NCBI GenBank assembly: GCA_032433595.1
Contig: JASWJB010000116.1
Location: forward strand, 53,711 to 117,710
Reading direction: 5' to 3'
Source of the DNA: Conoideocrella luteorostrata
Lineage: Eukaryota > Ascomycota > Sordariomycetes > Hypocreales > Clavicipitaceae
Length of the DNA: 64,000 nucleotides
Positions 24,126 through 36,703 of the stretch are shown here, piece by piece. Within the stretch, counting starts at the first letter, position 1. Each line of letters starts with the position of its first letter. Below the pieces are notes generated by a model. It searched no databases. It was not told the origin of the DNA and saw only the letters and a list, made by a program, of their open reading frames with translations. The position numbers and the translations under genes were made by a program.

Positions 24126-24490
24126 AGCAGAATGACTAGCTAATTTTATCTCGTTCGGGACCGACGGTTGGTTAACTACGTAGGTGCCGTTTTGGCTGTG
24201 GATTTAGCTAGTACTACAATTACCTTTTCAGCCTTGAACGGATCATTATTGCCGAAGTCAACTCCAAGTGGAGGCCGCACGTTGTTTCCATTTTTGGGCT
24301 GCATTCGCCGTTCGACGACGTCAAATGTGAAAGGTGGCTGAGGAAAAAGGTTAGCTTGGGCTGGAGAAGTAAGACATAAAAGAAGTTCCAGTCCTTTGCC
24401 TCTGTCCAACTAGATTTAACGGCTGGCATCGTCATCCGCATCCGCATCCGCATCCACTAGCTCCTGCATATAATAGCCAGTTAACATATC

Positions 24491-25714
24491 ATGTTGATCC
24501 ATTATTTATTTCATCTCGCAGCATTTTCCAGCCTCTCCGCTGCCTGTGTCCTGCCCTTCCCCCGCGCTGAATCCGCCGCGCTGATCGCCAAAAACATCGA
24601 AGCTCGGTCAAGCGCGCTGTCTCGTTCTCAGCCTTGTTCCGTCCGGAGGACAAAGATCGCCATCGACAATGTCAGAGTCTTCGACGGACATGAAATCAGC
24701 AAATGCCCAACGACAGTGATTATTGACGGCTCCAAAATTGGCGACAATGCCGAAGGTGCGCAGCACATAGATGCCAAAGGTGCAACTCTGATCCCTGGTT
24801 TGATCGACGCCCACTGTCACCCCAGCAATGTCACGCATCTTCGAGACCTGACTCGATACGGGGTGACGACCGCATTCATCATGGCGTGCTACGAGCCGCA
24901 GCTTTGCAAATCACTCCAGGGCCACCCGGGCCTTGTGGATGTTTTGCGTTCAAGCGCACCGGCCGCCGCTCCGAACAGCCTGCATGGGAATTTGACCACT
25001 ATGGTAGACCGCAGTCTGCTCCTGTATAATAACAGTCAGATAGCGCCGTGGATGGAACGGCAGCTAGCCGGCGAGCCGGACTATATAAAGCTCATCGGCG
25101 AAACCCCTGGGCTGTCGCAAGAGAGCCTGAGTTGTTTGACAGAACTTGCGCATCAGAACGACAAGAAGGTCGCCGTACATGCTGCTTCCTTGAGCGCCTA
25201 CGCCCAAGCTGTCAACGCTGGAGTCGATCATATCCAGCATGTTCCATTGGATCAGAAAGTTTACACGGACATACTCAGAGCGATGTGTCGCAAACGCCAG
25301 ACTTCAACACCTACATTGACAATGATGCGCGCAACGGCACAGAACGTACCACATGCCAACTTCCAGGCCGCTGCAGATTCGGCATACCTGATTCATAAAG
25401 AAGGTATCCCGGTTCTGGCAGGTACAGATGCGAACTTACAACCAGGCATTCCGGCAAAGGTGCCTTTCGGATCCAGCCTGCACGATGAGCTGGAAAACTT
25501 GGTGCAGGTTGGATTGTCAAATTTGGAAGCACTCAGAGCGGCAACGGTACTACCAGCGTTGCACTATGGATTACATGACCGAGGCTCAATCAGTCCTGGT
25601 ATGCGCGCTGATCTCGTCCTCGTTGACGGGAACCCTTTGGATGATATTAAAGCGACTCGAAACATAAAGAGAGTGTGGGCTGCAGGCGTTGAATATTCCG
25701 AAAATACCATGTAA
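24491..25714 (+). CDS. Secreted amidohydrolase-superfamily enzyme
   Basis: An intronless gene of 407 residues with a signal peptide (residues 1 to about 18). The two-metal amidohydrolase ligand set is complete: DAHCH (His108, His110), YIKLIGE (Lys200, the usual carbamylated lysine), VAVHAAS (His230), HIQHVP (His250) and LAGTDAN (Asp near 318). The C-terminal GSISPGMRADLVLVDGNPLDDI strand is the composite beta-domain typical of the family. It resembles imidazolonepropionase-like and Xaa-Pro dipeptidase-like members that act on peptides, amides or mycotoxin-like amides; the real substrate cannot be read from sequence. Secretion suggests extracellular substrates. Confidence 0.88.
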   Translation: MLIHYLFHLAAFSSLSAACVLPFPRAESAALIAKNIEARSSALSRSQPCSVRRTKIAIDNVRVFDGHEISKCPTTVIIDGSKIGDNAEGAQHIDAKGATLIPGLIDAHCHPSNVTHLRDLTRYGVTTAFIMACYEPQLCKSLQGHPGLVDVLRSSAPAAAPNSLHGNLTTMVDRSLLLYNNSQIAPWMERQLAGEPDYIKLIGETPGLSQESLSCLTELAHQNDKKVAVHAASLSAYAQAVNAGVDHIQHVPLDQKVYTDILRAMCRKRQTSTPTLTMMRATAQNVPHANFQAAADSAYLIHKEGIPVLAGTDANLQPGIPAKVPFGSSLHDELENLVQVGLSNLEALRAATVLPALHYGLHDRGSISPGMRADLVLVDGNPLDDIKATRNIKRVWAAGVEYSENTM

Positions 25715-26146
25715 TTAGGCTCATCCGGAAATATTCGTAGATATCACTGGGAATAATAGATAGTGTGGTTACCCAAAACACTTTATGCATATATATATAT
25801 ATTTAAGTACTGATTTGCGAGAAATGCCAATAAACCATTCTAGATCTTACTCTACGGCGGTGATGCTTGAACCCCTCTAGTGATGAAGCTTAGCAACAAT
25901 TTTCAGCGGTCGGTTCGACCAGGTAGAAACCCCTGCAACACCTATGGCAGCACAATTTATCGATGTTTGCGTCTCTTTTTTTCCCGGTCCCAAGTCCAAT
26001 GCAATCGATAGTGCGAGCCGTGTAAACTACGTGCAGTAGCGGCTACTAACGGTGGGAGGGCGGTGGTAGGGCGGTTGGAGTTCTTTACAGATGTGGCAGG
26101 GGGCTGTAAATTATCATGCCGAATATGTTTCGGATGCTAGATCTGA
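25715..26146. other. Intergenic
   Basis: About 430 bp. An (AT)n run at 25791-25802 and no gene. Confidence 0.4.
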
Positions 26147-26478
26147 CTAAAGTTCATCACCTAATACATTCCGTCTTTTGCAAGCTGCCATGCAGTGCTG
26201 TGGCATCCTTAAGAAGAAAATCGTCTCTTCATACCCGGCCAATTCCTCCGGCAATTCCCCAAAGTTGAACCTCCAATCAACAAAGTAAAAAATATTCGCA
26301 TTGTCAAGTACGCCAAGTTTCTTCCAAAGCACCCTCTAGGGCCCAATCCAAAGGACAGACTCGGCCCAGCATTCGCATCAAAATCCACCACCTGCTCCAC
26401 GCTGTCGTCTTTCCGCATCGTTAACCATCGCCCAGGGCGGAACTCCTCAATGTCGGAGTCGTCGAGTAGGCCTGTTTC
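26147..26478 (-). pseudogene. Cytochrome P450 C-terminal fragment
   Basis: A minus-strand frame reads IEEFRPGRWL, then SFGLGPRGCFGRNLAYL, the heme-binding FxxGxRxCxG with its cysteine ligand. The frame then shifts by one: FFTLLI continues as WRFNFGELPEELAGYEE in another frame to the stop at 26147. Nothing upstream to 27300 encodes the rest of a P450. It is a truncated and frameshifted remnant; function is not expected. Confidence 0.8.
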
Positions 26479-27460
26479 GACTTATGGATGTATTTCGTCT
26501 TCATAACACCGTGGCTGGCGTCCCATTTTATAACTGGAAAGTAGTCACCACCTGAGTGTGTGTGAGCATGATTGAGCAAACGTTGCCAAGAAATAATCCG
26601 ACTTTGTTTCGCGGGCTATCTGCGCGAATTAGTTGCGTAGCCAGTCTATTCTTGCCGTTGGTTGCCAACATACAGATGAAGTTTGGTGCTTTACTAATGC
26701 GTTTGTTGGGGCTGTATCGAGGAAGATCGATCGCCCAGGAAAGAGGGAATTATCGCAAGGTCGGGCCGGATCATATCTTGGCCTGTGGGCTTGTATATGA
26801 GCTATGTTGGTTGGTTGCTACATTTAGACTTGACAGCTCATCCTTTGGGGGGGCGGCACAGGCTATTGCACGGTATATAAGGGTGTACAATTATCACGGA
26901 AAACAGCCTTTGGCTAAGGTTTGGCTACGTTATCTTTTGTGCAACACAAACTAGACCGCTTCTATTGATGATTCCAGTACGGACTAATCATAGCCATTTA
27001 TGTCCTGTAAGCAATAGCCGTTGCGTTCAATTGAAAGAGGGTCAAAGTCATATATATATTGACGCTAGTAGTAGATGTTATGGTATATTGTGTAATGATG
27101 AAAAGAAAACGAATTACTCCTCAGACAAACCCTTCCAAAACCTGCCATGTATATCCCATATTCCGGCCAAGTTTTCGCTTTTTCCTCCCTGCCTCAGGCC
27201 TAAAGGCCACATAACCCAAAATAACGGTGTTCAAGCACGCAATTCGTTGGATGCTGTCTCAGCCTCGGAGTTTATATTCTGAGCCTTCTTTAAATATCTC
27301 TACTTGGGTGTAACATAATCTCCGCTTGATACCGGCACTCACAGGTGTCACTTGCATGCAGATGTTAAAAAAAAACATTCTCCCATAGGAAAATCTTTGC
27401 CCATTTGAATCCGTGAATGTACCAGCACCTCAATTTTAGACCCGAGGGCCGCGCCCATTT
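26479..27460. other. Intergenic
   Basis: About 980 bp with no recognisable coding sequence; open frames present are not protein-like. Confidence 0.4.
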
Positions 27461-30400
27461 TTACACCTTAGAAACTGATTCTCTAGCATGTTGTCGCCGG
27501 TCTGCTCTCTTTGTAAATCCCGGTGTGAATGGAATCAATCTCTTCTTGATATCACTGCACTTAGAGGTGCCCTTTGGCTTCTTGAAAACATCCGTCGCTT
27601 TTGGGTTCGAAGTCAGCCAGCATCTGCATGTATCTTTGTACTGATCCGCATTTGCAAACTTGGGGTCAATCTTGTAGTCTTCACATTTCATATCGCCACC
27701 CATAGGGCCGCCGGTTGGGTCATCGGCATTAGCAGGTACCACGTCGATTTGTGCAAGGCGGCAAGACCTTGATTGCACGGAGCCACCGTAAGTCTCGAGC
27801 GTGTTGTGAAACCGACACTGCGGCACGGGTTAGCCACTACCAAAGCTCCAGAATTGTGGGACATGCCCCTAGATATTTGAATGTACTTACTTGAGTTACG
27901 GCAGGTTCAAAAAATGCCTTGCAGTTTGCAATCTTTTCCTCGTCATTGTTTCCAATCGCGAATTTGAAGGAACCGCTGCAAGAGCCTCCAGCGAAGCCCA
28001 ATCCAGCCCACACCCTGTCTTGGCCGCCATGGATCAAAATGGACTCGCTGGCGCCCTGAGCTTTGTTCACCCCGTCGCCTTGTGAGATGGCGGGGACAAT
28101 CTGCTTGTCCCAATATGCCTTGTTTGTACAAAGCTTGTCCACAACAAAGCGTATGTCGGTTTCATGCGCCGTAAGAGAACTAGATGGTCTGCATTGTGCT
28201 TCGCGACTTCCATCGGTCGCGGTTGACGATTTGATCTTATTGTCAAGCAGCTCGTGCCACTTCTTCCCGTGACTTGATAGCTTCTCAATAGTTACGAGTT
28301 TGTCACCTGATGGCTTTGATTGAGGGAAAGCGCTATTATCGCAGCCATCGACTGCGTTGCCAACGACTTTGCCGTCGGCACCGTCAGAGAAAGTACGCAG
28401 CATTGAAGGTGGGAATATGGGCATTCCGTTGCGATCAGTCGGAGGCAAATCGATTGTTCGAAAGACTAGAGGTAGGTAAGGATACCTAGACGAGATATGT
28501 TAGTCCTTACACTTCGTCTGACGCTGCTGAATGGCCCATTACTGAGGCGACTTACACCCCGAGCTCTTTTTCAATATACATCATCAGTGCATAGTAGGCG
28601 TAGTTCTCAGCTACATTGGAGTTCTCGTCAGTCGTCAAGGTAGTTCAGACATCGGGGATACACATACCGTTGCGCTGAGTGTAGAAGCCTGCTGGAGGAT
28701 CGTTTGGAGGATCAATAGGTTCATATCTTGCAAGAAGCTTTGCGAGGGCAGGTCCATAAACGTCGATGGTAGGCCATCTGATAATGCCGCCAATTTTTTC
28801 GGCGTAGCTGATTTTCAGGTCATCAGGATAGGGGTTGGGAGAGCCATTCTTAGAGTCTGAGGCAAGCCACAAGTGCATTAGCTCGTGAAGGAACGTCTCA
28901 GCAGTATTCTGATACTCCCCAATATCCAGCTGGTATGGGCTTGGCAATATTCTCCCGGCCGTAATGGCAGCATCTAGACTTGGTTTCAAAAAGAATGCCG
29001 GGCAAAAAGTGATCTCTGGATTATTATATGAGGCACCGTTTTTCGAGTAGGCCGTGGTGGAACGTTCCCAGGGGCGTCTTGGCGGCCTGCATGGATCCGT
29101 GTCAAGTGGAACTCGGCATCGCGCTCTCCCCTGAGCTTCTTTACAACGAACTATGATAGACCACTTGAAAGGGTTGAGGAATGAACCGTCGCTCACTGTT
29201 GCAACGTTCGCGAAAACAGCTTGAATTTGTTGTCGCTGTGTCATGGTGACTTCCGATTCGGGGCCGAACCAATCCTCTGCTTCGGGCCCGTCGAACTGAA
29301 TGTTGGACTTGACCTTGTCCTGGTTAGCTAGCCTGTTGGCGTCTTTGTAGGCACGCGCAATAATATTGGATTCCTCTCTGGAGCACCCGCTAAAGTAAAA
29401 GAGAAATCGGGTCAGCCTTGTTTTGTTTTGTTGCGTACATCGTCAGGAGTGAGGCGACCTACTACCAGCCCTTGAGGTATGTGCCCATGCGATTCATTAG
29501 CTCTGGATCATCAGGGCCCTCTCCCTCTTCCTCGTCATCTCCTTTACCTGCTTCGCCTTTTTGGGGTGGTTTGGTATCCCCAATATTTCCGTTTCCGCTT
29601 CCGCTGCAAAGACCGCTTTGGCAACCGTTGCCGCAATGGCTCGTGGAGCTTCCACACCATCCTCCAGACGAGCAGCACGATCCAAAGCCCGAGAGAACAC
29701 ATTTCGCATTATTGAAACCTTTGCCACATCTGCCATTTGTTGAGATGCCGTTCTTGATGCATTTGCCGCTGATACAATCGGTACCGCAGTGTCCTGCGCC
29801 CGAACCGCACCATCCGGAGCTGGAACAACAGTCCCCAAACTTGGTTCCCTCACAAGTAGCGCCGCCATTTTTTGGGCCGCATTTACCGTCTGTTGAAATT
29901 GGGGGCTTGTCGTCGCCATCGCCAATACCAGAGTTGAAATCGACGCTCCAGGCCATTATGCCGCCAAAGCACTGATCGTTGGCAAATTTCTTCTTCAACG
30001 CCACAGTTTCTTCGTCGTCATATCCCACCCATTGGTCATCCCATACCAGTTCTTTCATAGCCGCACCTTCATTGAGGCGAGATGTAGCTTCTCCCTTGTT
30101 GATCATTTGCTGAATTTCCACAAGAGAGAGCACCCCCGGGGAGTTGGTGCACTTGCCCGGCCGGCTGGGGCCAGCGAATGGGCACCCGAAAGTATTGCAT
30201 GAAGCATCGGATAATGTGTAGCCTCGACCATACCATGCGACGCCGAAAACAATCTTGCTGGGATCCACTCCGGCATAAGCCAAAGGTAGTGTGTTGTTTC
30301 TGATCTCCCGAATGTCGGCCTGGCCGCGGACAATGGAGCCCAGTGTTTTCACATCGGCGTCCCAAAAACCATGGAGATCGTAGGACATGAATCCGAAATG

Positions 30401-31687
30401 ATCTACAAACGGCTCAAGTCCTTTAACGTCAAAATGTCTAAGGTACCAGTAATCAGGGGCCAATGTTAGACTGATTCCATAATCTGTGCCAAAATCTTTC
30501 TTCATGTCTCTCAATAAAGAGACAAAATTTTCAAGATCAGCTGGATTACCTCCACGTTTGTCAGTGCCAGGATATTCCCAGTCGAGATCTATGCCCTGGA
30601 AGCCATAGTCAAACATGAAGTCTCGCGCAGATCTGATAAAGTCGGCTCGTTTGAGAGGGTCAGCGCAAAGATCGCTCCAAGTAGTGCGTGTTGGTCCGGG
30701 GTCGCTGAAATCAAAACCCCCAACGGCAATCCAAGTCTTCAAATTCTTTCCCTTTCCTTTTAGTGCAGTGAACTCTCTCATGTGGTCTTTGTCTGCTTCC
30801 TCCCAGGCTTTGATGCTGAAATTTTGCGGGTCGATGGTTGCGAATGCCCAATAGAGATGTGTGTATCCATCCGTCTTGATGTCCTTGGGATAAATGCGGT
30901 TGCAGGCTCGGTTACGGATATTAGAAGCCTGATAGTAGCCGATCATGCGCTGGTCAGAAGTTCCTGATCCTTCGCCGCAGGTCCGGGGCCGAATTATCTC
31001 GCACTTGCCGTACTTTTGTTGACAAGGTGCCCATTTGTTGGGACCAATACAATGAGTCACACTGGTTCCGCACCAGCCACCTAGAAGCATTGTTAGCTGT
31101 ACTCTGGGCTCGACATTGGTTTAGTGCTGGGGTCGGATATTTGTATCTACCTGAGCTGCAGCATAGGTCAAGGCCGCATTTGATCTTTCCTCCTTCGGAC
31201 AGAGCTCCACACATGGCGGTAGCGTCGCAATGGCTCTGACAGCCCTCACCACAGAAATCCTTACCGTAACCACAAATACCGGACTTGGAACAGCAACTAG
31301 AGCAGGGATCCGACCGTTAGAAAGGGGGGGTGGGGAGTAATTATCTTGACAGGACAGGTATCACAGCAGAGCCCGATGAGACTAATGCTTAGATGTTGGA
31401 TAAATCGCTTACCTGCCGTCAGGGCATTCGCCTTTTGGACAAAGAAGGGCACCTTCGCCAGGCACCTCTTGTCTCCTATCGAGAAGAAGGGGAAAATGGG
31501 AGGACGGGAAGGCCAAATCATCGCGGGTAGATAGTCTGTTCGACGCGTTCTGCGATGCCCTCAAATCCAAATATCTCGACAAAGCCTCATCATCACTGAC
31601 AAAGTTTTGGTGTGTAATACTGGCCAGTGCAGATGAGCCCAGAAGGACGAACAAAAAAACGAGACGAGACATTGTAAAGCGCTCCAT
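27461..31687 (-). CDS. Secreted chitinase (GH18) fused to a HExxH metallopeptidase
   Basis: Exons 31687-31413, 31296-31151, 31080-29466, 29389-28668, 28610-28556, 28485-27891 and 27817-27461 join in frame into 1254 residues. Order, numbered from the alternative Met at 31672: signal peptide (MSRLVFLFVLLGSSALA); Cys-rich chitin-binding modules around 87-160; GH18 domain about 178-516 with QGIDLDWEYP (catalytic Glu near 304; the first Asp of DxxDxDxE is Gln); two more chitin-binding modules about 531-628; acidic linker; then a domain with FLHELMH (about 840-846) and PTIDVYG, resembling the HExxH plus GTxDxxYG zinc set of M35 aspzincins. The intron at 29465-29390 makes the fusion: without it the chitinase would stop at 29462. 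GH18 cleaves chitin; the second domain should cleave protein. Related large chitinases are often labelled killer-toxin-like. RNA support is needed for the joined model. Confidence 0.8.
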
Positions 31688-32433
31688 GTTGCTCACGGGC
31701 TCTGAAAACACATGTCACCGCATTCAGGTTCTCTGTTTCTCTGTTACGTGCCTGGGGCTCTGTTCCAATTTAAATAAAATATTCGAAATCGAGGTGGATT
31801 CCGGAGCATGATAGCTGGATTCGGCATCGTGAGCTTGTCTCTGGTAGTGCTTACTCCTATGCATGCAATAGAGCACCAGCACTATTGCGTAGCGGTTTTT
31901 TAATTGGAGAATCCGATCAGAACCTGACCATCAATAAAATTATATATGCGTCATTAACGTTGAACAAGCGGACCTGGACCCCCATGCTTTCAATTCCACG
32001 TGCGCCAAAGGTCCTAGCTTGGTGGAGATGGCCCTGTTTGACAAAAGGCCATAGGACGAGTCGGACTTTAGGAGGAAGTTTCTGGCAAAAGTCGTGTCCG
32101 AAGTGGCGGGGCCAACAGTCATATTGGGCTCGCTCCCGCGTTCTAGGCCGTCGTAACCCTGCTAGCTTCTCTGGGGCTAACCTTCCTTGGCTATTGTTTC
32201 CACGGTTTGATTAGGGTGAAAATATTGCCGCGCACAACCTTGCAATAAACCTTGATTATACTCCGTACCTTGCTGGCAGATTGCTAACGTTCTCAGCAAG
32301 GGGCTACTTACCATTCAGCAACATCAAGCTCCCCGGCGCTTGCTGTTATCACCGCCCCTGAATTCTCAAATTTTCTCGGTGTCTTGGTCAACAGCGGAGT
32401 TCCACCAGCTGCGGGTACCAGCCGGTGGGATAG
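31688..32433. other. Intergenic, chitinase promoter side
   Basis: No gene. Contains TACTCCGTA at 32259-32267. Confidence 0.4.
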
Positions 32434-32629
32434 TGTGGGTTGCACAGGGTTGTGCAATGATCTAGATCATCGGCTTCAAATTGAATATATTCATAAGTCT
32501 CCGTATATCTCTAAGAAGAAGAAAACAAGTCAAGGTGGGAGGCTCGATATCGCCGTATAAGTATCGTGGCTGAAAGGTGATCATGCGACGTGCTCAGTGC
32601 TTCCTATTGTGCTTGGCGAGATTCCAACA
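32434..32629 (-). repeat. Solo LTR, family 1, copy B
   Basis: A 196-bp element with TGTGGGTTGC and GATTCCAACA ends on the plus strand, flanked on both sides by GATAG (32429-32433 and 32630-32634), a perfect 5-bp target duplication. It aligns with copies A and C. Confidence 0.85.
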
Positions 32630-32634
32630 GATAG

Positions 32635-33562
32635 CCTTATTCTCTGCGTAACGATATGGATAGCATCGAAACGCTGCAACACCTGAGCATGCAGCTTGTG
32701 GGAAACAATAGCGGTAGGGGCTGCAGTGCTTATGCCAGTAAAAAACGGTCCAGGTCTTCGTCAACCAGCCGGAAATCGAGCACGAATTTATGGTGACGTG
32801 CTGGCTATTGTTGCGTGTTCATTGTAAAATGCTAGTAGAACCTTAGCAGTCGGTGACAATGGGTCTGTTTGTCATACTACTACATTTGAGTATGAAGGGC
32901 TCGGAGAGCGATTTGGCCATCCTATGGTTGGGTATTGGAGACAAACCGCTATCTTGGCCGCAATAGTCCTTCGGGGACTAAGGCTCCAGTAGCTGGGGAT
33001 GTCTGATGGCTCTCTAGAGCTTTGAACGAGTGATGTAGACTAAGAAAATTGCCGGAGATGTGATTCGTCTCAGCGAATATCCATGTCTTGCTGCTATGTA
33101 AAACAAAAACCTTGAGTAGCAAATGACAAAAGAACTAGGTTAGATAGCTGCGCCTTGAGCCGGAGAAAGAGCTCAGCTTGAAAGAAGGGCGCCTATGAAA
33201 GATGTTCATGAAACCCATAGCTCGGAAAGTGTGGTAGAAACTGAGAGCCTAGTGGCATATTTGGCAACAGGTGGTTAGGCTTAAATAGTTAGTATTTATG
33301 ATTTTATAGCAATCTTTGCAAGAGATACAGTGAACGCAACCGTATGCTATTTAGCAAGCACGAGAAGGATCCTTAGTATTCTTCAAACCTGTGTGAGAGC
33401 AGAACTTAATAGTGGAATTCATCTAAGCTAATAGTGCATACTCCCTCTTGTATATATAAAATAGTTATTATCAATCAATTGCTTTATCAGTTATTGCCTC
33501 ATGTATTTACGCGTTGGAGCTGTCACACAGCACGCAATCAATAACTCAAAGCAAGCGGCATT
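32635..33562. other. Intergenic, nothing recognised
   Basis: About 930 bp after the LTR with no open frame of note. Confidence 0.4.
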
Positions 33563-34893
33563 TTATTCCTCGACCTCATCAACCGCCGGCACGTCATCTA
33601 CCATCATAAACCACAATCCTACATCCAACAAAACCACCTTGCGGTCACTTCCAATAACGGGCTTCCAGCTATGAAATTTGTAATAACGCGAAGGGGAAAA
33701 TAAAACCGGCATGATTAGGTCGACTTGGCCCGTTGGCATATTTTCGGCTTTGAACGATAGCTGAGGCAGAGTATCACCCATCCAAAGCGCCCTATAAGGA
33801 CCATCTACGATTCTAATTTGACCGCCGAGTCTGTATTTACGCAGACAGGAAGTGCGGATTGTTGATGATACGGCTAAACAGGACACCCACCTACTGTAAT
33901 CCGTATGTTCGAGAACAAAGTCCCATAGCTCTGTCGGAAGGATGCCTGTTGTTTTATTCGCCGCGCGGCGGTCTTCGGCGATTTCAAAGAAGTTGACGAG
34001 CGCAGCAAGTCCAGGAAAGTGTTTTACCAATCTTTGCGTAGTTGACATGAAATAACATTTCCGCAGTACTTGTTGGTGCTGGTGATACTCAGGTCCTTCA
34101 GCTCGTTCCCGCGGAAACGAATGAAATCTAGCGTGGCTGGCTGCAATAGAGACGAGGGCAAAAGCAAGTTCGCGGAAAGGAAAGTCGGCAGGGCTCCACT
34201 CCAAGCCGAATTGAATAATCTGAGGTTCATAAGTACAGAGCACCAGTGACAGAGCGTGTGTGAGGAATGCTTTGTGCGGCTCTGCAATGCTCGTCCTCGC
34301 AGTGACCAGCAAGCCATCGTAGTCAACCGTCCCGTCTATCTTTTGTGGTGCCAGAGCTGGTGATGCCAGATGCGCCGCAAAACGAACATCGGAGAAAATA
34401 TCGGAACTGAACAGGTACGTACTGTTGATGATAGCGCGAGACCATTCTTCTAGACTGCGAGGAATGTTCACGAGTTTCCAGTGTAAGCCGTATTGTATCG
34501 TCAACACCTCTTTGTCCAAGTTGATGATGTAAGTCTACTCCGCTGAGCTTTCCTCAAGCCATGGAAACTCGGAGGGGAGTTGATCCAGCTCGTTTAGGAA
34601 CAAATAGTTGGGTTCAATCCTATCGCGATTTATGTAGAGGCCTCGTTCAAGTGCGCATTCGTAAGCTTCATGCTCTGCTCGCATCGACTCGAGCCATTCC
34701 ATACATTGTCAGCATAATGCGAGGCGCGGCTAAGTACTACTCATAGCGTACCGCGGTATTTTTCGGGGTCGATAGGAATACGATTTACGAGATATTTCCC
34801 GAGGTTTTCGAAATGGCCGCCTTCCGGATAGTGGCGAATATAGTAGCGCTTCCGAAAACGCACGACCTCAAGACCGCCATAAGCCACTAAGAT
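33563..34893 (-). pseudogene. F-box-type hypothetical gene with internal stop
   Basis: Exons at about 34893-34752 and 34674-33563 encode parts of a family common in ascomycetes: YYIRHYPEGGHFENLGKYLV, IPIDPEKYR and TYIINLDKEVLTIQYG. A segment ILPTELWDFVLEHTDYSRW near the C-terminal half resembles an F-box-like start. In the second exon an in-frame TAG at 34537-34535 interrupts GAG-TAG-ACT, exactly where the family usually has Trp before TYIINLD; TGG to TAG is a RIP-type change. A first exon with the start codon was not found. Without read-through the product is truncated, so I call it a recent pseudogene. Confidence 0.6.
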
Positions 34894-36703
34894 CTGCAAA
34901 GGGTTTTGATTTAGCTGATGTTTTGTTTTGCTAGCTGCAAGAATATCAAAACAGGAAGAACGGGTAGCGGTGCTGCATTGAACTGATAGAAAGAAAGATA
35001 GTACCAACTTGTGCTCACGCTGGGCCAGTGGCACCTGTGGTGTGTGTGCCCGTGCTTGGTCTGGACTCTCCAAAGGCGATAGCAACATTCGCTCAATTTG
35101 GTGGCACCTGACTTTTGAGCGGGTTCCTGTGCCTTCAAGAAACGCATCGCGATTTTCCGGTTGGCTTTGAAAATTGACGGGTCATCTACCTGGCCGACAC
35201 AAAACTCATTGAAACAAGCAATTGAATGAACAAATTACACAACCAAGGTCAAATTTTCAGTAGCGCATCAATTTTTCACAACATTAAGTATGTGAGATTT
35301 ACATCCCTGTACACTACTCATAGCGAGGATAGATAATCATAGACTGCGTCACGAGAAATATGAGCCTATTTAAGCGTCATAGCTATACATGAGCAGTGGC
35401 CTCTGGCAGCGCCTTTTTTTATGACAGCCTTGCTTCTAGGTGAGAGCGCAAAGCATATGTTCCAGGACTGCGGTTTCGGCGGACAATGTATTAGGACGGT
35501 CAATTAAACAACCTGCACTATGACGAGCAATTATGCCAAAGGCGAACGTTGAGGTCAATGTAGCCGAATTCGATTTTGTACCTGTTCAAGACTTACCATG
35601 AATGAGCTATAGCGTACGTGTTTTCTGCATATTGGGTTTGCTTAATCCTCTGTCTTAGCCGAACAAGCCCCTGTCTATACCAGGCGATGCTGACAGGTAA
35701 TCGAATTTACCGTGAAGACAAGTCGAGAGACTCTGCTAAAGAGAAAGAATCTTAAAAAATAAGTTTTGTCTAACTTCAAATATTCCCATGCAGCTCATCA
35801 CCTCTATCTAAAAGCTACCCTAGAGGAGCTTAGGGTTCTCGAGTCCCAGCTTTGTTCTTGTCCGTTCACAATCGGCCATCGACGAAAGAAATTATCTCTA
35901 TGCGTTGAAGATTGAACATGGGGAACAATATGGTATGAGTATTACTATCGCCCAAAGATGAAAACCTGGTGTGCAAGCTATCAATTACACAACAGACAGT
36001 ACAGTCACTACCTGATGGTGACATGATGATGCTACGGTTTATTATCGTTCTACCCGAAAGGAAGGGAAATTAAGGGGTCAAGTCCATATGACAAAACAGA
36101 ACCGCATTAGCGTACTTGTGCGGTGAATGCAACGTTTTCTGCATGCCAAGACTGTCAGGACTATGGGAGTAGTGAGAGAGCACTTCTCATTCGCACATGA
36201 TGTACAGAGTAGCGGCATTCATCGAAAATCACGTGTTGCAAGACCGGCACTTCAGAAGTAAAAGCGCCAAGCCTGCATGCACATCATTGCCTAGTTCGTG
36301 AGACATCCGCAAACCTAGTAAACTACCTATCCTTGTTTGAGGTACACTAGTTCTCATGGTGTTTGATCGACGTTTGCGTTCACCTAGACCATTTCCTGAT
36401 ATCCATTTCGTCAACACAAATATCTCATCTACTTCAACTTAGGCGTTCCAAACAAACTATTTCGTTCGGAAAATTGTGATATCCGTGAGACCGGCAGAAC
36501 TTATACAACTTCGAGTTAAGATCGAAGTAATTCACGTAAGAGAATTTACGGATTGTTGAAAAATGACTGTGATTATTAACTAGCCGATACTTTTACTGCC
36601 CGCACTATCTCATAGGTCACAGAAACAGTGGGAGAACCACATGTCAAGCCTCGATTTTCTTTCAGCCATCCAGCTTCAGCATATTTGCTAGCATGGCATA
36701 TGC
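34894..36703. other. Gene-free stretch
   Basis: About 1.8 kb. Apart from a possible first exon of the F-box-type gene near 34900-35150, no gene was recognised. Confidence 0.4.

Larger units (their letters stand above)
23426..24490. other. Divergent intergenic region
   Basis: About 1.1 kb, no gene. Contains TACTCCGTA at 23644-23652, the second CACGTG box at 24051-24070, the palindrome at 24110-24125, and a short CATCCG repeat near 24433-24455. Confidence 0.5.

Noticed and set aside
28645..29244. A separate metallopeptidase gene starting at 29244
   Set aside because: The open frame extends upstream of that Met with good coding character, there is no signal peptide, and a proper intron joins it to the chitinase.
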